NCBI GenBank assembly: GCA_964006375.1
Contig: OZ023262.1
Span: 89,135,654-89,199,653 of the forward strand
Length of the DNA stretch: 64,000 nt
Origin: Tillus elongatus
Taxonomy: Eukaryota; Arthropoda; Insecta; Coleoptera; Cleridae
Direction: 5' to 3'
The notes under the pieces are model-generated. The model worked only from the letters and a program-made list of their open reading frames with translations. It was not told where the DNA came from and made no database searches. The translations under genes were made by a program, and so were the position numbers. This document shows, piece by piece, positions 1-11,357 of this stretch; the first letter of the stretch is position 1, and each line of letters opens with the position of its first letter.

Positions 1-1032
1 ATACCTTCCTTTTGTAAATGGCTTGGATAAGTTTGTTAGTCAAGATAATCAGACGAGGTTTTCCGGGAAAATTTTGAGTTTTCATTCGAAAAAAATTTAT
101 ATATCCGGAATTAACAAAGTAAGGGCAACCAAATTTGGTACGCTGGTTCATATCATCATAGGTAAGCTACCTACCAAAATTAAACCTTTAACCAAGCTCT
201 GTAAGTTAAAGGACAAAAAAGTTACAGGCATTTAAAGAAAAATAAATTTGGATTATCCTCAAAACGTCAAAGTCGCGCTTTCAAACGTCAAAATTGATAA
301 TATTTAGGCGAACCTGAAATTAATATCAGCTGTGGAAAGAAAATGTCTCAAGAATAATATTTTACAAAGCCTGAGCTCTTAGTTTCAATCGTCATTGTCC
401 TTCATTTTACTAAAATATTTCCAGAATATTAATTTAAAATACACCCTTTCTCTGATGCTTGTGTTGGCTATAGACTTTATTGTTTAATGGTATATCATTT
501 TTGTCAAATTTTCGTGAAAAATCATTAAAGCTCAATATATCCGTTATTATGCAAGTTACGAAAAAAAATGGTATACATTAATTATAGGGTGTCCTAAACT
601 ACATCTTAAAAAATATTTCCACAATTACAGGGTGGCCCATAAGTCGTTGGTGATTCAAATTTTTTTTAACGAAAACGCCCTATGTGATTGCATTTTTGCA
701 TTTTCCATCGAAATATAATACATCTTTGTAAGAAAAGAAATTCGGGACGCAACAAGTGCGTTATGGTAGCGAATTTTCATTAAATGCTTCAAATTTGAAT
801 AGCTCAGTTTGCTATTAACCTATAAGGTTGACCAGGAAACCAGTTTTTTCGGGAACAATTTAAGTTTACTTTCGAAAATTTTTGTACATCTTCAAACAAT
901 AAAGTTATTTTGATGAAACATGGCATATTGTTTCTACTATATAGATTGATGCCTGCATTCTTAAAAAAACATGTTAGCTATTAAAATCATTTTTATGAAA
1001 ATTCACTACCATAACACACTTGCTGCGTCCAG
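1..1032 (+). mobile_element. H element (HINE/DINE-1-like), 5'-truncated by the window edge
   Basis: The first 780 bases match the body of the H family seen complete at 48221-49555: the segment after the (TA)n tract, the 'cataagtcgttgg' block near 636-648 and the 'gtttgtaagaaaagaaattc' block near 723-743. The 3' part (744-1032) is an inverted pair of H tails: GACGCAGC(A)AGTGCGTTATGG near 745 and its inverse ending TGCTGCGTCCAG at 1032. No coding capacity; the 70-residue frame at 23-235 is simply H sequence that recurs in other copies. Classification as a non-autonomous Helentron is inferred from termini, not from an encoded protein. Confidence 0.7.
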
Positions 1033-1144
1033 TTAGTGAATTTTTTTAGATTTTCGGATTATAAAACTGCAATTGTGTTTTGTGTATAAAAGAAGCCCCT
1101 ATGTGGCGTCAAAGCTATGCAAACCATGTTGTAAATACATATAT

Positions 1145-1706
1145 ACAGGCCGGGCCAAACTTGATGACGCATTAGAAGTATATAGTGAACCAAAATAGAT
1201 AAAATTCTGAAATTTTTGAAAATATTTTTGACACTGCAGCGTTCCCAGACCCATGCTAACTTTGTTCTTTGAAATGAAACAGCCTGTATATTTTAACACT
1301 TTCCGATTGCCTGAAATATTTTAAAAGTTGTTTATATGATGTATATTTCACAATATCAGTCGGTTAAGGAAATACAAATTATTACTTAGGAAATTTGGCA
1401 ACCTACGTCCAATAACGAAAAAAATATTCTTGCCGCAACCAGGATAGGTGGAGATCTGAATTTTTAGTTGCTGTTTGTCAATAGGTTTTTATATCATGGT
1501 ACGTCATGCAAATCGAATTATTGCATATCGGGCCTACAAAAAAATAGGCTATTGGTAGAACATAGCAAATAAGTATTGCGAGATTTTTAAATGGGACACT
1601 CTATGTTTTACAATGTGAATAGCAAGATCCATTGATTTTGTATCCAAAAGTAGCATATATTACCTTATTATACCTATTCTCAGCGGTTTTGACTTATAAG
1701 GAAAAT
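1145..1706 (+). mobile_element. Mariner terminal inverted repeat relic (DD41D type)
   Basis: The segment starts 'tatacaggccgggccaaact' and is diverged but collinear with the roughly 600-bp terminal repeat of the mariner at 11355-13938. Shared blocks are 'aggaaatttggcaac', the motif near 1490 'tgtttgtcaatagg', and the inner boundary 'ctattctcagcggttttgac'. It ends where the H tail of the next element begins. Only one TIR survives and there is no transposase. The insertion point is a TA-rich stretch (1137-1146). Confidence 0.65.
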
Positions 1707-2762
1707 AATAGCAAATATGTGTGTTCTTTTTTAAGAAAGCAGGCATTTTGGTTTCCAGTATAACATATGTATTAAAAACAATGTGCCATGTTTCATCAAA
1801 ATCACTTTATTGTTTGAAAATGTACAAAAATTTCCGAAAGTAAACTTAAACTGTTCCCGAAAAAACCGTTTCTTGGTCAACGTTATAGGTTCATAGCAAA
1901 TTGAGCTTCCCAAATGTGAAGCATTTAATTAAAATTCGCTACCATAACGCACTTGCTGCGTCCACAATTTCTTTTCTTACAAACATGCATTATATTTCAA
2001 TGAAAAATGCAAAAATGCAATATGAAGGCGTGTTCGACTAAAAAAAAAAAAAAAAATTTGTATCACCAACGACTTATGGGCCACCCTGTGATTGTAGAAA
2101 CAATTTTTTTAAATGAAGCTTAAGACACCCTATAATTAATGTATACAAAAATTTTCATATCTTGTATAATAACGGATATATTTCACTTTATTGATTTTTT
2201 GCGAAAATTCGACAAATATAATATTCCATTAGCCGATAAACTCTATAGCTAAGGCTACTGCCAAGCATCAGAGAAAGAGTCTATTCCAAATGAATTTTCT
2301 GGAAACATTTTAGTAAAATAAAAGACAGTGACGGTTGAAACTAAGACTTCAGAGTTTGTAAAACATTCTTCTTGAGACATTTTCTTTCCATAGCCCGTAT
2401 TATATTCAAGTTATTTGACTAATTGTTGCCAACTTTGACGTTTTAAATCGCGACTTTGACGTTTCGAGGGAAACCCCAATTCATTTTCCTTTAAATGCCC
2501 ATAACTTTTTTTGTCTTTAGACCTACAGAGCTATTTTGGTACGTAATTTACCTATAGCGAAGTAAACCCTGGTATCAAGTTTGGTTGCCCTTACTTTGTT
2601 ATTTCCAAAAATATATATTTTTTAAAGAAAACAAAAAATTGTCTGGAATAACCTCGGCCGATTTTCCTGGCTAACAAACTTGTCCAAGCCACTTGCAAAA
2701 GGAAGGTATTCACTAAATTTTAGTCAAAACGGCCCATTAGTTTTTGAGTTTTCGGTGTGATA

Positions 2763-2851
<89 letters not shown>

Positions 2852-2975
2852 ATATAAAAATTTGACCCCGGATAAGTGTTCTAGGGGGCCAAATTAGCGC
2901 TCATTTGAAGAAATTTTTTCAAAATTCTAAATTCGGGATCTCCAAATTAGTGAATTTTTTTTAGGAAAATTCACT
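1707..2975 (-). mobile_element. H element, minus orientation, with inverted tail
   Basis: Read on the minus strand it starts AGTGAATTTTC at 2975, preceded by TTTT. A second inverse copy of that motif gives a short hairpin, then comes the 'cttcaaatgagcgctaat' block, the (TA)n tract at 2759-2848, the 'cgataactcaaaaa' type block and the body. The tail GACGCAGCAAGTGCGTTATGG lies at about 1939-1960 and continues as an inverted tail unit down to 1707, where it is cut by the mariner TIR relic. The arrangement is collinear with the copy at 48221-49555. Confidence 0.7.
2759..2848. repeat. (TA)n microsatellite inside H element
   Basis: Nearly pure alternating TA of about 90 bp, broken once by TG near 2768. 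It occupies the diagnostic internal position of the minus-strand H copy 1707-2975. Confidence 0.95.
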
Positions 2976-2984
2976 AAAACCAAA

Positions 2985-3649
2985 ATATTGAAAGTAACAT
3001 TTCTAAACTCCGCGGAATAATATCAATTTTTAATTGCAAATATGTCTTGTTTTTAAAAAATGACATTTGGTTGGCAGTATAACCTACATAGTACTAACAA
3101 TGTACCATAATTCATTAAAATGGCTTTGTTGTTTCAAAAACTACCAACTTAAATGGTTCCAGAAAAAAGTGGTCAGATTTTCCTGGCCAGCAAACCTTTG
3201 CAAGCTAGTCACACACCTACTAAGCTATAATTATTCACAAATAGCTTCAGAACCAAAAATATTTTTTAAAAACCCATTTTTTACAGAAATTGCCTTCAGT
3301 AATGTTACACTAGACTATGATTTACATAAACATTCGACCACTTTTATTTACAATAACTTACTAAACATTTGTTATTAATTACCAACATATCACAAAAATC
3401 TTCAAAAAAGATTTCTACGAACACTAAAAACATTTCTGCGAAAACTTTTCAAATTCAGCCACTAATTGAGAGTACCTGTATACGGCAGCTAGAATTTTTC
3501 AACGAGTAATACAAACAAAAAGCTCTCTAAATGTGTAATTTCTATCTGACTCCGCTATCTATATTGGTAAAAATGCCGTATCGCGATTCGTGATATGTTC
3601 CAGAAACGTGAAAAGTCCCAAAACAATTGAAATAACTTAAAAACGATGA
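2985..3649. other. Unassigned AT-rich DNA
   Basis: Between two H copies. It starts with a diverged H-tail-like block ('ggcagtataacctacatagt', with an 'acaatgtacca' match near 3096) resembling the inverted tail units elsewhere. Beyond about 3300 I see no recognisable element. The 103-residue frame at 3067-3378 is not like any protein I know and overlaps the H-derived segment, so it is not called as a gene. Confidence 0.4.
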
Positions 3650-4725
3650 CATTTTTCCTTACAAACATGCATTATAATTCGATATAAAATACAAAAATTA
3701 ATGACATTAAGGGTTTGTATTTTAAAAAAAACTGTGTATCATCAACGACTTATGGACCACACTGTGATTGTCAAAATAGTTTTCTAAGATTCCGCTCGAG
3801 ACACCACCTTATAATTAACGTATATCATTCTTTCTCATATCTTGTATAATAACGAATATATTGAGCTTTGCCGTAGACATGAGTCACGCTGTATATGTGT
3901 AAACAGACAAAAACTGAAACTGACCTCGTATAAGGGTTTTTGGGCTTCTAGTTCGGGCTCAATTAAATAAATATTTTTAAAATTCGTAAGTCGCGGTCTT
4001 CTTAATACCGAATTTTCTCTACGAAAATCTGCTAAAACATACACTATTAAACCATAAACTCTATAGCTGGAGCTACTGACAAAGCATCAGAAAGAGGGTC
4101 TATTTGAAGTTGATTTTCGTAAGTTATTTTAGTAAAGTGAAGGACAAAGATGATTGAAGCTGAAACTTAAGGCTTTCTTAAACAACCTCATTATGACATT
4201 TATTCTACATAATCATTATTTGTTTCCGATTCGTTGTCTGAAAATTGCAATTTTTGACGATGCAATTCGTAACTTTGACGTTTTAAGAAGGAAAGTTATA
4301 GAACTTTTGAATCTTTTTTCTGCTATTTCCTAACATTTTTGTTTCAAGAAAACTCAACTGTTGTGTGTAATATTCAATTGAGTTTGCCAAATCTCCAAAA
4401 TATCTTGTTCTTGTGTTTTTCTCTGATCACCAGTCGCACCCAAAATTTTGTTTATTAAATGCCTATAACTTTTTTTCTTTTAATTTAGCGATCTGGGTTT
4501 CCGTAACTAGGGCAAGTTTTATTGTGTAAATGTATGTGCCAAATTTGGTTGTCATAGCTCTGTTATTTTCGCAGATACAAAAATTTTCCAAAATAAAACT
4601 CAAAATTTTTCCGCAAAAATTGGTTCGATTTTCCTGGCTAACGAACTTGTCCAAGCCACTTACAAAGGGAAAGTACTCACGGATTTTCATCAAAAACAGC
4701 GTATTATTTTTTGAGTTATCGGTAC

Positions 4726-4800
<75 letters not shown>
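3650..4800 (-). mobile_element. H element, minus orientation, with an embedded second 5' terminus
   Basis: Minus-strand H body running from the (TA)n tract at 4733-4799 down to the 'ttacaaacatgcattata' block at 3660. Within it, 3870-4036 is a second H 5' terminal segment without a TA tract: minus-strand start near 4036 with 'ttcgtagagaaaattc', then the 'gcccgaactagaagccc' block. The same embedded arrangement occurs in the plus-strand copy at 16459-17784, so it defines a subfamily rather than an independent nested hit. Confidence 0.6.
4733..4799. repeat. (TA)n microsatellite
   Basis: About 67 bp of pure alternating TA at the junction between the minus H copy on the left and the palindromic element 4801-5290 on the right. 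Confidence 0.95.
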
Positions 4801-4803
<3 letters not shown>

Positions 4804-5290
4804 GAGAAATATTTGGTTCTTGGGTTGAACCGCGTCCAGAATTTATGAAAACTTGATGTTTCTGCTCCTGCTTAGGAGCCATTTTCACGAGGTTAAGGAA
4901 ACATACAAGGACATCTAAAGCCTCAATCTTAGAGCGGTGGACAAAGGTGGGTTGGGTTGTGGTAGCTCGATTACGGGGCCTCGATCTGCCTACTCCCCAA
5001 ATCTTACCGGAGATCGTCTGTGAGGTCTCAATGTGTTCAACACTAGTCCTCAGAGAGATCTGTCCACCCGTCTAAGAAGTAGGCAAATTGAGGCCTTAGA
5101 GTGTCCTTACATATTTCCTTTAGCTCTTAGAACCAACCCAACCCACCTTTATCCACCGCTCTAAGGAGTAGGTAGATTTAGGCCTAAGAGTGTCCTTATA
5201 TATTTCCTTTACCTCTTGAAAAAAAACAGGAGCCGAAACGTCAAATTTTCATAAATTCTGGACCAAATATGTCTCACATTAAAGACCGCG
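4801..5290. mobile_element. Palindromic non-autonomous element between two TA tracts
   Basis: Inverted repeat with arms about 4801-4963 and 5131-5290. 'gcggtggacaaaggtgggtt' at 4936 answers 'aacccacctttatccaccgc' at 5139, and 'tccagaatttatgaaaac' at 4834 answers 'ttttcataaattctgga' at 5246. The centre also holds an imperfect direct repeat of about 55 bp (5077-5130 and 5163-5217, ending 'atatttcctttagctctt' or 'atatttcctttacctctt'). Both outer edges touch (TA)n tracts, which fits insertion into a TA target. No coding capacity and no recognised family. Confidence 0.6.
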
Positions 5291-5303
5291 GAAATCTTTC
5301 TGA

Positions 5304-5305
<2 letters not shown>

Positions 5306-5388
<83 letters not shown>
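5306..5388. repeat. (TA)n microsatellite
   Basis: About 83 bp of pure alternating TA bounding the palindromic element 4801-5290 on its right side. Confidence 0.95.
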
Positions 5389-5391
<3 letters not shown>

Positions 5392-5929
5392 AGAGATCTC
5401 CATATTAGTAAATATTACACAACTGACGGTGATATTGCATATTGCGAGCCAACTAGTTTTAGATATAGCGACTGCTGCTAGATGAAGTTTACTACCGTAT
5501 GTGCACTTTGATATTATTTTTATGTTGCGGAAATTCGTTTTTACATTGTGGGAATTTGTTCTTGCCGAATTATTGACATTAGCAGTTTGTTGCCGGTTAC
5601 ATACAGTAAGTTTAAAATGTTTTTTTTTGTAAAATGCATGTTTTTGTGCTGTCTTCGGTTGCCTCCAACGTTTTCTGTTCAGGTTATGTCAGATCCAGTC
5701 AAGTCGTTAAGGCCTGCTTGGTAGAGTGTTTTGTGCATATATGATGAGAGAAATGCTGTCCCTTCAACCCCTAAACAAGCTGAGGAAACAAATAAATGTG
5801 CTGGAAGAGACAAAACTAAGAGAAAATGTTGATGCAAAAGTAAAAAAAGGCGGCTTATAGAGTCCAACTAAGCTGCTTTTGTCGATGTTCCTCTTTTATT
5901 TCCTTACACCCCTGCCTTACTCTGGCATT
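5389..5929. other. Unassigned DNA
   Basis: No element or gene recognised. A short plus-strand frame at about 5742-5858 starts with two Met codons and encodes a Lys/Glu/Leu-rich peptide of about 39 residues. It has no support beyond being open and is left uncalled. The right edge merges into decayed mariner transposase coding sequence. Confidence 0.4.
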
Positions 5930-6225
5930 CCTGTTCACTCTACGTCCCGTAGTTTTCGGGGGGATATTTACCTGAATTTAAATTCTCGTGGTAAAAGCAG
6001 AATCTTATCTGCTCGTTCAAAATTAAGCAGAAAACATTGCAGTGAATGTTAAAACCCCATTTCTCCAACGGAGTGCGAATTTTCTGCGACCAAGTAATGT
6101 GAATTCCTCCAATTGAAAATGCCTTCGCTGGTAAATTTGCTTTAGTCGGTCCAGATATCTTTCTTCAGAACACTTGGATCCTCTAGTGTACGAGTTAAGA
6201 TCATCTCACAGAAATCACTACTTTT

Positions 6226-6967
<742 letters not shown>

Positions 6968-6970
<3 letters not shown>

Positions 6971-7360
6971 TTTTAGAAGATCATTTGGCTCGATGGATTG
7001 GAGTATTGCAAATTTATAATTATACATTCCGTGGCTTTGGGTGATTCTCTTTATAGATTTGTACTCTATTCCTAAGTCTGTTTCAGCAGAATGAAGTGAC
7101 GCATGAGGATTTGTAGAAAATATGCCGCGGTATTTATTTGAGTATCCTCGTTGCAGTAAGTTTGATTTGGAGTATTTGGCTTCTTGCTTCTTTACGCAAC
7201 CGTTGCTCATGAAATTATCTTGTAATCTCTTGGCTTTCTTCTCGTTCATTGGAACTGCGTTTGGATACTGTTCGTTAGCATTTTTGCATGCGCTAGAAAT
7301 AATCTGGTTAGGTTGCAATGGCCACATGCATGAAGAACAAGTTCAACATTTTCGCCTTTC
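6968..7360 (-). pseudogene. Mariner transposase, N-terminal part
   Basis: The frame covers the DNA-binding half of a mariner-type transposase. It corresponds to residues 20-140 of the copy at 12086-13138; shared stretches are 'YPNAVPMNEKKAKRLQ' versus 'YPGIVPMIGKKFKRLQ', and 'HGMYNYKF' versus 'YGMHNYKF'. This N-terminal helix-turn-helix type is the one labelled DUF4817 in insect transposases. An in-frame stop near the start and the H element at the other end inactivate it. The last four residues of the open frame come from the H terminus, not from the transposase. Confidence 0.75.
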
Positions 7361-8068
7361 TATAAGAATTTGCCATTTCCAGACAACAGATCTCGCACAA
7401 TTAGTATGATAACGGACTTGCAAACAGAGAGTTACATTTTGACACTCGGTCTCGACTGTTTGGAAGCATGGCATACTAATAATAATAAGAAATGTGTTTC
7501 CATTACATGCAATATTTTGATTCTTTTTTCGCTTATAAGTCAAAAACTGCTAAAAATAGATAGATAGCTTTTAGATAGTCAATTAATCTTGCTACTTTCG
7601 TCTCGCATTATATGCTCTTCTACGTTCTACCAAAAGCAATTTTTTTGGAGACATCCTGAATAAAATAATTGGATTTGCATCACATATCATGATATACCAG
7701 CCTAAGGACAAACAGAAAACAAAAATTTATACCTTTACCTATGCTGATTGCGGGAGTAATATTTTTTTCATTAATAGATTAAGGTTGGCAAATTGTCTAA
7801 ATAATAACTTCTCACTATCGGCTTAAGATAGGTGAAAGATACTTTAAATAGAAAACTTTTTAAATATTCCCGGTAATTTGAAAATGTCACAATATGTAAG
7901 ATCTTTTATTCGAAAAACACGAAGTTGGTATCTGGTGTGGATATTTCTGGCAACGTGGTAATGTTAAAAGTAACTTCAAGATTAAGATCATGACCACTTA
8001 TACAGGTTACACAAATTCCAGATTTCTATCTTTCCTGGTTCGCTACTTCTAATACGCCTTCGAGTTTG

Positions 8069-8072
<4 letters not shown>

Positions 8073-8142
<70 letters not shown>
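8073..8142. repeat. (TA)n microsatellite between two elements
   Basis: About 70 bp of pure TA. Its left neighbour is the mariner tip (8071). Its right neighbour is the 3' end of a Penelope-type fragment ('ccacgagtatata' on the minus strand). Both insertions therefore abut the same tract. Confidence 0.95.
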
Positions 8143-8143
<1 letters not shown>

Positions 8144-8310
8144 TCGTGGTCGGTTTTTTTTCAGTGAAGGGTTGTACAATATTTTATTGGGTTTGGTTTC
8201 GTGGTAATTTCTTCATCTAGAAACAAAAATTAAAACAACATTTTTGGGTTTGAGTAAACGACGTTTCGCCGCGTCCACGCGCGGCTACTTCAGGTTTTTT
8301 CCTTCAAAAA
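8143..8310 (-). mobile_element. Penelope-like 3'-terminal fragment with hammerhead-like motif
   Basis: On the minus strand it reads: a conserved core region (8260-8293), then 'tttactcaaaccca', a T-rich stretch, 'cacgaaaccaaacccaataa' and an end against (TA)n. A collinear copy lies at 42846-43020 on the plus strand. The CTGAAG, GC-rich hairpin, GAAACGTC arrangement is characteristic of Penelope-like terminal regions, known for hammerhead motifs. No reverse transcriptase remains here. Confidence 0.5.
8260..8293 (-). ncRNA. Hammerhead-like core (minimal stem III)
   Basis: Minus-strand order: CTGAAGT, then A and a strong hairpin (GCCGCG with CGCGGC), then GAAAC directly followed by GTC. The expected catalytic box is CTGANGA, so the last base is mutated here. 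The sister copy at 42859 has CTGAGGA but AAAAC. Together they imply an intact ancestral CTGARGA plus GAAAC core. Stem III is reduced to AC/GT, as reported for Penelope-type hammerheads. Activity of this copy is doubtful. Confidence 0.5.
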
Positions 8311-8589
8311 CGAAGTGCAAAAGCAGTACGTTCGACGTTTATATTTAAAGCTGTTTGCGTCACACAATCACCCAACTATATTCGTTAGTAAATATATTAT
8401 GATTATCTATAAGACTTTATTGTGTTATTGTGCATTAGAGAAGACAATATTAAATGTAGAGAGATATATAAAGTCTGTAACTGATCTCGGATATGCGCTA
8501 CAAAGCCCATAGTTTACGCTAATTGGAATATTTTTTTTTAAATTAAAAAATCGTTGTATTATATTTACTTTGTGACTTTATGTTTCTCG
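8311..8589. other. Unassigned DNA
   Basis: Follows the Penelope-type fragment upstream of its core. It may be more of the same element but contains no readable domain. The small frame at 8315-8512 has no recognisable similarity. Confidence 0.35.
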
Positions 8590-8855
8590 CTTCTCCTTGA
8601 CCTTTTATGTTATTTTATTAACTTGTATTTGCGAAGTTCATGGTTTTCTTGGTTCAAGTTTTTCCTGTACACTCCTGTTTCCTCTCTTTCATCTGAACGG
8701 TTTTGTTTGTTAGTCAACGTTAGGAATTCCATTATCGCTTTCCAGTTTAAACGCTTGAAGCAACAGAGGGCTACATTTTTATTGAGTCTGGTCCTAGATT
8801 TCAGAAATACAATGTATGATCGCAGTGATACTTACGTCTATACTCATTTCTTTGC

Positions 8856-8860
<5 letters not shown>

Positions 8861-8940
<80 letters not shown>
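8861..8940. repeat. (TA)n microsatellite in foldback left arm
   Basis: 80 bp of pure TA. The long frame at 8554-8982 runs through it and ends just beyond it, so that frame is not evidence of a gene. Confidence 0.95.
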
Positions 8941-8944
<4 letters not shown>

Positions 8945-9249
8945 GTGTCTTACAAGTGAGATTTGCTTATGTATGCATCTAAACAATTATGTTGAACATT
9001 CTCCTCTGAGCTTCCTTCTGTCAAAACCATTTTACGTAAAGCCACTTTTCAAATGTTATCTAGATTGTGCTTCTCCTACTGCTGTAACATCCACCAACAT
9101 TTTTAGAATAGTCAAAATTTATATACAGACTTGTTCAAAAGTTATGTGAGAACATAAGTTTTACGGAAAAATAACTGAACGTTATGTGACGTAGTGACGA
9201 GGGCAAACACCAAATTGCTAGTTCTTTGTGATCATCTATGTGTACTTCC

Positions 9250-9252
<3 letters not shown>

Positions 9253-9321
<69 letters not shown>
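9253..9321. repeat. (TA)n microsatellite in foldback left arm
   Basis: About 68 bp of pure TA. The opposing arm near 10340-10365 has only 'atatatgcatatttgcat'. Confidence 0.95.
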
Positions 9322-9323
<2 letters not shown>

Positions 9324-10664
9324 GTTTACGCTTTGTATATTTGTATATTTTGTTCAGAACCACACGTTATATTTATACAGAAAAAGTTTTTTCAATAGTC
9401 CTAAATACGCAAATTATATTTAATTTCATTGGTGGTTCGTTCGCATGCGGATTAGAGTAGCGACTCCGCGATTTGTTACCCTCAGTACGTTATTTGTTAT
9501 CAAGAGTGTATAAAAACTACAATAATTTTGAAATATCATCGCTGTGAAATCCCATAATTCAACTAATCTTGCTTTGCACCCCAAACGCTATACTTTGCAC
9601 TCTTTGGATAGAGTTTTCGAAAATCCAGAAGCCGTTATAATCGTGATTTTTTTTATAAATATTCTTTGAAAATTGTGAGGAATCTCAAAACGCAAAGAGT
9701 ACCGCAAGCACCGAGCTCAATTTGCAGGATGCAAATTTGAAATTAATTATTTTGTAACACTATAAAAAATCTATTTGTACCAATTCACAGAAAAAGGGAA
9801 ATTATTTTCTATATACCAAGAGGAATAGAAAATTTTGTTGCCTACTTTAATATTATGTACCTCTTTTAATTTGTTGATGCCAGTGGAACCTACTGCAGGT
9901 CTGTGTAGCACTTCTTTTGTACTGCTCGGTACACCACTACCCTAGCTTTTCTCTCTACCGTGGCCTCGAGAAAAGATTTAACACTTTAAGGGAGTACAGG
10001 ATGTGGTTCCTTTCTTATATTTTGAGTTATGAGATTTTTGATGCCATCCATAAGTCGCTCATAATGTTTCCGATCTTTTCTAAATAAAAGTATTGACACA
10101 AGATTATATTAATTATGGAATTTCACAGCGATGATAAAGTTAGATATGTACAATTTTAAAATTATTGTAGTTTTTATCTACGGTTGATAACAAATGGCGT
10201 CAAATCTGATGGTAACAAATGGCGGAGTCGCTACTCTAATACCTACGTATGAGAAAAGACGACCAACTATTGATTAAAGTTTTTCTGTATATATAATATA
10301 TCGTTTGGTTTTAAGCAAAATATGCAAATCGTAACCATATATGCATATTTGCATACATATATAATTACAAAGGACTAGAAATTTGGTGTCTGATGGTTCT
10401 CGTCACTGAGTCACAGAGTGCTCAATTTTTTTTTCCGTGGAACCTATGTTCGATATAACTTTTGAACCGTTCTCTGAATATTACTCTTAAAATTTGTAGT
10501 TAGCTATATGAGCGCCATCACATCATAAAAACAAATTCAAAGAAATGCTGAAATCTAAGACCAGACTCCATAAAAATGAAGCCTTCTACTACTTCAAAAC
10601 TTCAAACAGGTAAGCAATAATGAAATTACAAGCGTTTACAGACTTATAAAAGTATTTCAGATGC

Positions 10665-10797
10665 AAGATCGGAAAAAGGAGTCGAAAAAACAGAACTTAA
10701 ACCAAGAAAACTGTGAACTACATCACAAATATTTGAGTAAATTAATAAAAGAACGTAATAGGTCGAGGGACAACGAGAAGCAAAAGGTCGCAAAGTA
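10665..10797 (+). other. Exon-like open segment in foldback right arm
   Basis: An open stretch of about 44 codons, Lys/Glu/Asn-rich, starts with ATG just after 'agtatttcag' and runs into 'gcaaagtaagttg'. It is therefore bounded by sequences resembling a 3' splice site and a 5' splice site. Another donor-like site, 'caggtaagc', lies 55 bp upstream at about 10609. The matching left arm does not keep the frame. This may be a fragment of a captured or ancestral gene in the foldback element, or chance; no family recognised. Confidence 0.2.
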
Positions 10798-11277
10798 AGT
10801 TGAAAATATGATCAGGCAAGACTGGGGGAAAGAATAATAAATATGGAAGCAAAAGTATAACTAAATAAACTTGAAATTCCCAGCAGATAAGAACACTTCT
10901 TTAGAAACCAGGAGCTAAAATTATAGTTAAAAAACTCAAAGATGCAGCAAGTGCGTTATGGTAGTGAGTTTTCATAGAAATGATCTGGCACCAAATATTT
11001 TATTATAACATTTTTTTCTTGAAACATAGAAATCTTAGTTTTTGTGTATAGTTTACTTTTTATATGGTAAACCTACGTACCAAATTTGGTTATCATAGCT
11101 TTTTTATTTTTTGAGATAAATTTTTTTTTTGAATGAAAACTTAAAATTTTCCCGGAAAACCTCGTCCGATTTTCCTGACTAACTAACTTATCCAAGCCAC
11201 TTACAAAAGGAAGGTACATGCCAAACTTTATCAAAATCGGCCTATTATTTTTTGAGTTATCTGTGTGATACCTATAT

Positions 11278-11354
<77 letters not shown>
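11278..11354. repeat. (TA)n microsatellite, left of mariner
   Basis: About 76 bp of TA. With 13939-14010 it formed one tract before the mariner inserted at a TA dinucleotide. Confidence 0.95.

Positions 11355-11357
<3 letters not shown>

Larger units (their letters stand above)
8590..10770. repeat. Degenerate long inverted repeat (foldback), about 2.2 kb
   Basis: Arms about 8590-9560 and 10100-10770. Matching blocks are 'ttagagtagcgactccgc' at 9453 with its inverse at about 10224, 'aaaactacaataatttt' at 9513 with its inverse at about 10153, 'tcctagatttcag' at 8792 with its inverse near 10553, and 'ttttcttggttcaag' at 8644 with its inverse near 10704. The left arm has gained two long TA tracts; at the equivalent places the right arm has only short TA/TG stretches. 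The spacer 9561-10099 holds nothing recognised. Family unknown. Confidence 0.6.

Noticed and set aside
4463..4888. 141-residue minus-strand frame
   Set aside because: It runs through a TA tract and H body sequence. The non-repetitive part matches other H copies only as DNA, with frames broken there.
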